From: Holophagae bacterium
GTDB lineage: Bacteria > Acidobacteriota > Thermoanaerobaculia > Thermoanaerobaculales > Thermoanaerobaculaceae
Direction: 5' to 3'
NCBI GenBank assembly: GCA_012516935.1
Contig: JAAYVZ010000236.1
Coordinates: 1 to 51,197 of the forward strand
Length of the DNA: 51,197 nt
Shown here: one piece after another, positions 46,208 through 51,197 of the stretch
Layout: each line of letters begins with the position of its first letter
Numbering within the stretch: position 1 is the first letter of the stretch
The notes under the pieces: generated by a model
The model's database searches: none
Told to the model about the DNA's origin: nothing
Seen by the model: the letters and a program-made list of their open reading frames with translations, nothing else
Made by a program: the position numbers and the translations under genes

Positions 46208-48255
46208 GGTGCCGTGTTCTCCGGCGGTACGACGGAGCGCCCGCTCGTGACCAGCCACGGGTAGACGCCGAGGTAGACGCGCGCCCACCGGCGGCCCTGC
46301 TCGAGCGCGGGTGCCCGTGCGGGACCGTCCGGAGCCTCGGAGCCGGAGCGATCCTCCACGAGCTGCTCGTCCAGGATCGGGTGCTCGCCGTCGACCGGGC
46401 GCTCGCCCACGGTGGCGTGATAGACCCAATCGCGGGTCGCGATGGTGAGCTGCCGGGCTTCGTCGTTCCAGCCGATGACCGGCCGCAGGGGATCCGTCGG
46501 CGCCGCGGCCAGCGCGTCGACCCCCGGTCCCGAGCGGAGCCCGCCAATGCCGAGCAGGCCGAGGATGGTCGCCGGCATGTCGGCGAGCGAGACGGGGTCG
46601 TCGACCGCGATGCCCGGTGTCAACCATGGCGCCCACATCAGCAGCGGCACCCGGTGCCGCAGCTCGGCCAGCTCGTGTGCTCCGGCGACACCCTCGAGCG
46701 GGGCGAGGGGCAGCCCGTGGTCGCCGGCGATGACGAGCAGGGTACGGCCGAACCAGCTCCGGCCGCGTGCCCCTTCGACCAATGCCCCCACCGCCTCGTC
46801 GGTGTAGTGGATGGTCTCGAGCATGGCCACGCTGTAGCGACCGCCGGAGCGGCCGTAGCGGGCCAGCATGTCCTGGCGCAGCGCGTCGGGGATCGGGTAG
46901 CGGCTCCTCGCGTCGGCCGGTACCTGGAACGGGAGGTGGTTGGTTACGGTCAGGAGCATGGCTGCGAAGGGCTCATCGAGCCGGTCGAAGGCGTCGAGTG
47001 CCAAGCGCATGAGTGCCCGGTCGGAGCGGCCCCAGTTGGTGACGGGGTCGGTCGACGGGAACCCCCGCTCGTCGACGAGCCCGAAACCGCGAGGCAGGTA
47101 GAACTGCTCGCGCTTGTAGATCTCCTGGTCGGCGTTGTGCATCCAGAGGAACGACCGCCAGCCGGCGGTGCGCAGACGCTCCGGCAGGCCCGACAGCGGC
47201 ACGGTGGGCCGGGAGCGCATGAGGATCTCGTCCGGTACCGCCAGCGTCCCGTACCACAGGCCCATCTCCGAGGTCGCTGTGTGGGTGCCGGGGCTGTACG
47301 CCCGCGCGAAGCGGATCCCGCTGCGGGCGAGGGTGTCGAGGTTGGGCGTGAGCCCGGGCAGGCGGCCACCCCAGGCGCCGACCTCGTGCGCCCGCACGCC
47401 CTCGAGGAGCACGAACACGACGTTCGGGCGCAGCCCGGACGGGACGGTGGCGGCCGAGCTGCGCGGCGGGGCTCGGTAGGCGAGGGGATGCTCGCCGTCG
47501 GGGAAGGACGAGGCCGGGACGGTGGGCACGAGCTCCCGTACGCTCGTCACGGGCAGCCGAGGCGAGGGCTCTGCCGGTGCTGCTGCGGCCGGATTGGCGG
47601 CGACGCAGCGCCAGAGGCTCGCCGCCACGAGGGCCGGGTGGCGGTAGAACTGGGGAGATGGAACGACCTCCTCCGCTCCGGCCGCCACGAGTGCCGCACC
47701 GAGCCCCACGCCGAGCACCGTGGCGCGGGTGGCGCGCAGCGCCGGCGCGCGGAGACTGGCCAGGATCGACCCCACCGCCACGGCAAGGATCAGCGCCGCC
47801 GGCGCCAGCCCCAGGGGGTCGAAGGTGCGGGTGACGAAGACGCCCTGGGCCGCCACCTCGATGTCGGCGCAGCGTGGCGGGTGGCCGTAGTAGATGAGAG
47901 CCTCGCACCAGGCGAGGTGGACGAGCGAGAAACCCGCGAACGCTGCGGCGACCGCCGCTGCGGCGAGCCGCCCGAGGCTCGCAAGGAGCGCGAGCGCCGC
48001 GGCCACTGCCACGTCCTCGGCCAGCCCCAGGAGCAGGCCCGGCGTCGCGTGGGGCGGTTGCAGCGGCATCACCGCCACCGCCCGCCAGCGCAAGACGAGC
48101 CCGAGACCCGCGGCACCGACGATGAGCGCCGTCGGGACCTCCGTGTCGAAAAAGCGCGCGAGCGCGTAGCCGAGCCGGTGCGCGAGCCGTCGGCACGAGG
48201 TGCGGGGCCCGTGGGCGAGGCGACGATAGCCGGGTTCCGCAGCTGTGGGTCTCAT
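46204..48255 (-). CDS. Membrane sulfatase-superfamily enzyme (LtaS/phosphoethanolamine-transferase-like)
   Basis: 683 residues from ATG 48255 (ATGA overlap with pxpA); the in-frame extension upstream is rejected. Four or five membrane helices lie in residues 35-205. The catalytic domain (about 270-640) starts NVVFVLLEGVRAHEVGAWGG, with metal-binding Glu and the likely nucleophile Thr in PGTHTATSE, then VTNHLPF and the metal site AGDHGLPL. The plan (membrane bundle plus extracytoplasmic alkaline-phosphatase fold) is that of lipoteichoic-acid-synthase-like phosphotransferases. In a Gram-negative cell a periplasmic head-group transfer is more likely than teichoic acid synthesis. No Cys for formylglycine is in the nucleophile position, so true sulfatase activity is unlikely. 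Confidence 0.85.
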   Translation of the reverse strand: MRPTAAEPGYRRLAHGPRTSCRRLAHRLGYALARFFDTEVPTALIVGAAGLGLVLRWRAVAVMPLQPPHATPGLLLGLAEDVAVAAALALLASLGRLAAAAVAAAFAGFSLVHLAWCEALIYYGHPPRCADIEVAAQGVFVTRTFDPLGLAPAALILAVAVGSILASLRAPALRATRATVLGVGLGAALVAAGAEEVVPSPQFYRHPALVAASLWRCVAANPAAAAPAEPSPRLPVTSVRELVPTVPASSFPDGEHPLAYRAPPRSSAATVPSGLRPNVVFVLLEGVRAHEVGAWGGRLPGLTPNLDTLARSGIRFARAYSPGTHTATSEMGLWYGTLAVPDEILMRSRPTVPLSGLPERLRTAGWRSFLWMHNADQEIYKREQFYLPRGFGLVDERGFPSTDPVTNWGRSDRALMRLALDAFDRLDEPFAAMLLTVTNHLPFQVPADARSRYPIPDALRQDMLARYGRSGGRYSVAMLETIHYTDEAVGALVEGARGRSWFGRTLLVIAGDHGLPLAPLEGVAGAHELAELRHRVPLLMWAPWLTPGIAVDDPVSLADMPATILGLLGIGGLRSGPGVDALAAAPTDPLRPVIGWNDEARQLTIATRDWVYHATVGERPVDGEHPILDEQLVEDRSGSEAPDGPARAPALEQGRRWARVYLGVYPWLVTSGRSVVPPENTAP

Positions 48256-49091
48256 GCGTGCCCGACCGCCCTGACCGCGATGCCGGCTCCGTCCAGAGCT
48301 CGCCGCACCGCGCGAGCGACCGCGAGCGCACCCGGGGAGTCGGAGTGGATGCACAACGTGTCGGCCCGGATGCCGACGACGGTGCCGTCGGCGGCGACGA
48401 CCTCGCGTCGGCCGGCGATCCGGACGGCTTGGGCGGCCGCCTCATCGGGGGCGCAAATCACGGCGTCGGGAAACCGTCGCGGGCGCAGCGTGCCGTCCGG
48501 CTCGTAGCGCCGCTCGGCGAACGCCTCGGCGACCACGTCGAACCCGGCTCGGCGGTAGACCTCCAGGCACGGCGACCCGGCGAGCCCCACGAGGCGGAGC
48601 TCCTCCCGCCACGGAGCAGCGCCCGCAGCCACAGCGGCCGCCACCGCCGGATCACGGGCGGCGTCGGCGTAGAGCGCGCCGTGCGGCTTGACGTGGGCGA
48701 GATGCACGCCGCACTCCGCCGCGAGGCGCGCGAGCGTCGCGACCTGGGAGCGAACGGTGGCGGCGATCTCCTCCGGTGCGAGTTCCAGACTCGCGCGCCC
48801 GAACCCCGCGCGGTCCGGGTAGCCGGGGTGGGCGCCGCACACCACCCCCAGTGAGTGGGCGCCCGCGAGCGTGGCGGCCATCGTCGCCACGTCGCCGGCG
48901 TGGGCGCCGCAGGCGATGTTGACCGAACAGACCAACGCCATGAGCTCGCACTCCGAGCCGTCGGCGATCGCCTCCGGGCGTTCCCCGGCGTCGAGGTTGA
49001 GATCAATGAAGACGGTTGATGGTTGATGATTGTTGGTTGGTGGTTCCCCCTCCCGCCTGGGCGGAGCCGAAGGCTCCGAACCACCAACCAT
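48252..49091 (-). CDS. pxpA: 5-oxoprolinase subunit A (LamB/YcsF family)
   Basis: 279 residues if started at ATG 49091, the nearest in-frame ATG. The family core begins IDLNLDAGE at 49007, where the codon is ATT, and normal members are about 250 residues long, so the first 28 residues are extra and are encoded by a repeat hairpin. Typical features: SVNIACGAHAGD, GAHPGYPDRAGFGR, HVKPHGALY and a terminal IHSDSPGALAVA. With PxpB and PxpC it cleaves 5-oxoproline to glutamate using ATP. pxpC lies two genes upstream; pxpB is not in the window. The stop overlaps the sulfatase-family gene. Confidence 0.88.
   Translation of the reverse strand: MVGGSEPSAPPRREGEPPTNNHQPSTVFIDLNLDAGERPEAIADGSECELMALVCSVNIACGAHAGDVATMAATLAGAHSLGVVCGAHPGYPDRAGFGRASLELAPEEIAATVRSQVATLARLAAECGVHLAHVKPHGALYADAARDPAVAAAVAAGAAPWREELRLVGLAGSPCLEVYRRAGFDVVAEAFAERRYEPDGTLRPRRFPDAVICAPDEAAAQAVRIAGRREVVAADGTVVGIRADTLCIHSDSPGALAVARAVRRALDGAGIAVRAVGHA
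49014..49046 (+). repeat. Heptad repeat tract (GGTTGAT-type)
   Basis: Consecutive 7-bp units GGTTGAT, GGTTGAT, GATTGTT, GGTTGGT and the start of a further GGTTC unit. The last 12 bp are also the left arm of a long inverted repeat. Confidence 0.7.
49035..49089. repeat. Nested inverted repeat between the MFS and pxpA genes
   Basis: GGTTGGTGGTTC (49035-49046) pairs perfectly with GAACCACCAACC (49078-49089). Inside lies a second perfect hairpin, CGGAGCC (49062-49068) with GGCTCCG (49072-49078). It could form a cruciform or RNA structure after the MFS gene. It is also read as the N-terminal extension of pxpA. Confidence 0.75.
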
Positions 49092-49120
49092 CGCCCACCA
49101 ACGGGAGGATGAGTGGGGGC

Positions 49121-50347
49121 TCAACCGAGCTCCTCCCCGCGTGTTTCGGGCAGCAGGCGCACGACCGCCGCCGACGCGGCGAAGAACAGCGCCGTGAGCA
49201 CCAGGGCGGAGCCGATGCCGTGGCGGTCGGCGAGCGCCCCGATGGTGGCCGGGGCGAGCGCCGAGATGGCGCGCCCGAGGTTGTAGCAGAGCCCCTGCGC
49301 GGTGCCGCGGATCCGGCCGGGAAACAGCTCGGCGAGCATGGCACCGAACAGCGAGAAGTAGCCGTGACCGGCGAACCCCACGAGCGGCCCGAGGGCGAGG
49401 AGCAGCCCCGGGTGGCGGGCGAGCTGGCCGTACACCGGCACGACCGCGGCGGCGGCGAGGACGAAGGCGGCGAACGTCGACCGCCGCCCCCAGCGGTCGG
49501 CGATCACCCCGAACAGGACGTATCCCGCCCAGGCGCCGAGCTGCATCGGAATGATGAAGGCCGAGGAGCGCACGACCGACAGTCCGGCCCCGCCCGACGC
49601 CACGGGGCTCGCGAGGTACGCCGGCACCCAGGTGAACAGCCCCCAGTAAGCGAACAGCACGAGGGTCGTCAGCAGCGTCGCGACGGTGGCGCGCCCGAGC
49701 AGCGGCGGCCGCGCGAGCTCGGCCCACGGGATCCCCCCGGTCCGCGTCGATGGCACGAATCGGTCCGGTTCCGGTACCCGGCGGCGGATCCACACCACGA
49801 CGAGCGCCGGCAGCAAACCCAGGGCGAACAGCGGTCGCCAGCCGTGTGTAGGCAGCACCGCCGACGACAGCAGCGCCGCCAGGATGTAGCCCAGCGCCCA
49901 CCCCGACTGCATGAGGCCGATCGCCTTGCCGCGGTGGGCCGCGGGCCAGCTCTCGGCCACCAGCACGGAGCCGGCCGCCCACTCGCCGCCGAGGCCGAGA
50001 CCGACCAGAGTGCGCCACAGCACCAGCTCGGGCAACGAGTGCGCGGTCGCGGTCAGCGCCGTGAACAGCGAGTAGGTCAGGATCGAGAGCACGAGCGCGC
50101 GCGCCCGTCCGATGCGGTCGGCGAGGGCGCCGAAGGCGATCCCGCCGGCGGCCGAGGCTAGCAACGTCACCGATGCCAGCGCCCCGGCCTGGGCGCCGGA
50201 AAGACCGAACTCGGCCCGGATGGTGGGCAGCGCAAAGGCGTAGAGCATGACGTCCATGGCGTCGAGCATCCACCCCGCCATCGCTGCGGCGAGGACGCGC
50301 CACTGCGCCGGCGTCGCCTGGCGCCACCACGCACGCTCCCCGCTCAT
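49121..50347 (-). CDS. Major facilitator superfamily transporter
   Basis: 408 residues from ATG 50347 (ATGA overlap with pxpC). Twelve hydrophobic segments can be traced. The loop 2-3 motif DRIGRARAL and its repeat DRWGRRSTF in the second half, plus DAMDVMLYAFALPTI in helix 1 with an acidic pair, resemble the aromatic-acid/metabolite:H+ symporter groups. Placement between pxpC and pxpA suggests uptake of 5-oxoproline or a related acid; the substrate is not proven. Only 29 nt separate its stop from the ATG used for pxpA. Confidence 0.9.
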   Translation of the reverse strand: MSGERAWWRQATPAQWRVLAAAMAGWMLDAMDVMLYAFALPTIRAEFGLSGAQAGALASVTLLASAAGGIAFGALADRIGRARALVLSILTYSLFTALTATAHSLPELVLWRTLVGLGLGGEWAAGSVLVAESWPAAHRGKAIGLMQSGWALGYILAALLSSAVLPTHGWRPLFALGLLPALVVVWIRRRVPEPDRFVPSTRTGGIPWAELARPPLLGRATVATLLTTLVLFAYWGLFTWVPAYLASPVASGGAGLSVVRSSAFIIPMQLGAWAGYVLFGVIADRWGRRSTFAAFVLAAAAVVPVYGQLARHPGLLLALGPLVGFAGHGYFSLFGAMLAELFPGRIRGTAQGLCYNLGRAISALAPATIGALADRHGIGSALVLTALFFAASAAVVRLLPETRGEELG

Positions 50348-51197
50348 GCCCACCCTCCTTTCGACAAGCCTGCCACAACCCGCTCGAGCTCGGCCAGCGC
50401 CGCGGCCGCTGTCGCCTCGTCCACGATGTCGAAGCGCACCGCGCGACCGGGACGGAGCTGGCCGAGGCGGTGGAGGTCCGCCGCGATGACCGAGGCGAGC
50501 TGGGGGTAGCCGCCGGTCGCGGGGTGGTCGGCCAGCATGACGATCGGCTGGCCGTCGGGGGGGACCTGGACGGCCCCGGTCGGCACCCCTTCGGTGAGGA
50601 GGGTGCCGGTGCCCGCACACACCGGCTCGCCCGACAGACGCACGCCGGTGCGGTCGGAACGGGCGCTGACGATGAACGTCCCGCCCGAGAGCGCGGCCAG
50701 GGCCTGTGTGCCGAGCGCTCGCGCGTGCGGTCCGGGTAGCACCCGCAGCGTGTCCGCTCGGGTGAGGAAGGCGCGCAGGGCCGGCTCGACCACGCCGTAG
50801 CGGCGCGAGCTCGGAGCGGTGACCGGCCAGACCCGCAGGATGTCGCCGGCACACAGCGACCGGCCCTCGACGCCGCCGAACCCCGCCGCGAGGTGCGTGG
50901 ACGCGCTGCCCAGGGCCACGGGCACTGCGAGCCCTCCGCGCACGGCGAGGTAGGCCCGCGCCCCTTCGTCAGCCGGGCCGAGCTCGAGCACCTGGCCCGC
51001 CCGTGCCAGCACCGGCTGCCAGGCCGGGACCGCTCGGCTGTCGACGCGCACTGCCATCTCGGCGCCGGCTGTGGCGAGCACGGCATCGCGCAGGAGGCGG
51101 AGCGCGCACGCCGAGAGCGTGATCTCGAGCGCTGCGGCGCCTTCGGGGTTGCCGACGAGGAGGTTTGCGATCCGCAGGCTCAGCGGGTCGGCCGCCC
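50344..51197 (-). CDS. pxpC: 5-oxoprolinase subunit C (partial, 5' end off the window)
   Basis: The open frame continues to the right edge (284 codons seen, no start). Near the edge it reads DPLSLRIANLLVGNPEGAAA, the usual N-terminal block of PxpC (biotin-dependent carboxyltransferase-like domain). RGGLAVPVALGSASTH, a VLPGPH segment, GVRLSGEPV and TGGYPQLASVIAADL follow. Only about 15-30 residues should be missing. With PxpA and PxpB it forms the prokaryotic ATP-dependent 5-oxoprolinase. It is followed by the MFS gene with an ATGA overlap. Confidence 0.9.
   Translation of the reverse strand, partial: AADPLSLRIANLLVGNPEGAAALEITLSACALRLLRDAVLATAGAEMAVRVDSRAVPAWQPVLARAGQVLELGPADEGARAYLAVRGGLAVPVALGSASTHLAAGFGGVEGRSLCAGDILRVWPVTAPSSRRYGVVEPALRAFLTRADTLRVLPGPHARALGTQALAALSGGTFIVSARSDRTGVRLSGEPVCAGTGTLLTEGVPTGAVQVPPDGQPIVMLADHPATGGYPQLASVIAADLHRLGQLRPGRAVRFDIVDEATAAAALAELERVVAGLSKGGWA

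Noticed and set aside
46381-48507. 708-codon plus-strand frame opposite the sulfatase-family gene
   Set aside because: Arg/Gly/Ala-rich shadow with no family signature; the minus-strand gene has a membrane bundle and catalytic motifs.
49091-51086. A single long minus-strand frame joining pxpA to sequence across the MFS and pxpC genes
   Set aside because: The upstream part is out of frame with the real MFS and pxpC products and has shadow-type composition; only the pxpA part is real.

Overview
The window looks like a chromosomal segment of a GC-rich, Gram-negative heterotroph. It carries lipid A/Kdo/heptose genes, type IV pilus genes and a second pilus-like secretion system. It also has the PurS/PurQ/small-PurL purine set usual outside the Proteobacteria, a cyanophycin operon and a selenocysteine tRNA. 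This mix, with a secretin that seems to end in a cohesin-like domain, recalls Acidobacteriota (perhaps the Thermoanaerobaculia side). That placement is inference from gene content, not a phylogenetic result.

Layout. 1-4.0 kb (minus): cyanophycin operon cphB-cphA-cphA' (last gene cut by the edge). 4.2-9.5 kb: a histidine-ammonia-lyase-type MIO enzyme with Cys in place of the MIO serine, a MuiA-family protein, selC (minus), a DUF4388 protein, an FmdB zinc ribbon and a DUF192 protein (minus). 9.5-16.5 kb (minus): pilB-pilT-pilC-pilS-pilR. 16.6-21.5 kb (minus): envelope genes kdtA-lpxK-rfaE1-rfaE2 and a GT9 glycosyltransferase. 21.8-33.2 kb (plus): ECF sigma factor and anti-sigma factor, then a T2SS/T4P-like machine (secretin-N protein, GspF, GspE, PilM, PilN, PilO, PilP-like, secretin, three pseudopilins). 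33.3-42.2 kb (plus): M16 peptidase, dUTPase, YycJ-type MBL hydrolase, then purS-purQ-purL-purF-purM-purN. 42.2-45.0 kb: an accessory stretch with one large secreted protein bounded by a 25-bp direct repeat. 45-51.2 kb: a small lipoprotein (plus), then on minus pxpC (cut by the edge)-MFS transporter-pxpA-sulfatase-family membrane enzyme-alpha/beta hydrolase.

The genome is compact. More than twenty neighbouring gene pairs overlap by 4 bp (ATGA/GTGA/TTGA) or meet as TGATG, so most clusters are probably translationally coupled operons. Several operon-leading genes have a TANNNT -10-like box only 6-9 nt before the start codon, which points to leaderless mRNAs.

The points most worth following are the Cys143 MIO lyase, the sigma/anti-sigma-headed secretion operon with unusual pseudopilins, the 2.6-kb cassette between direct repeats, a C11 homopolymer in the PilP-like gene, and heptad-repeat tracts that have altered the ends of two genes. 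No rRNA, CRISPR, insertion sequence, phage gene or classical T-tailed terminator was recognised.
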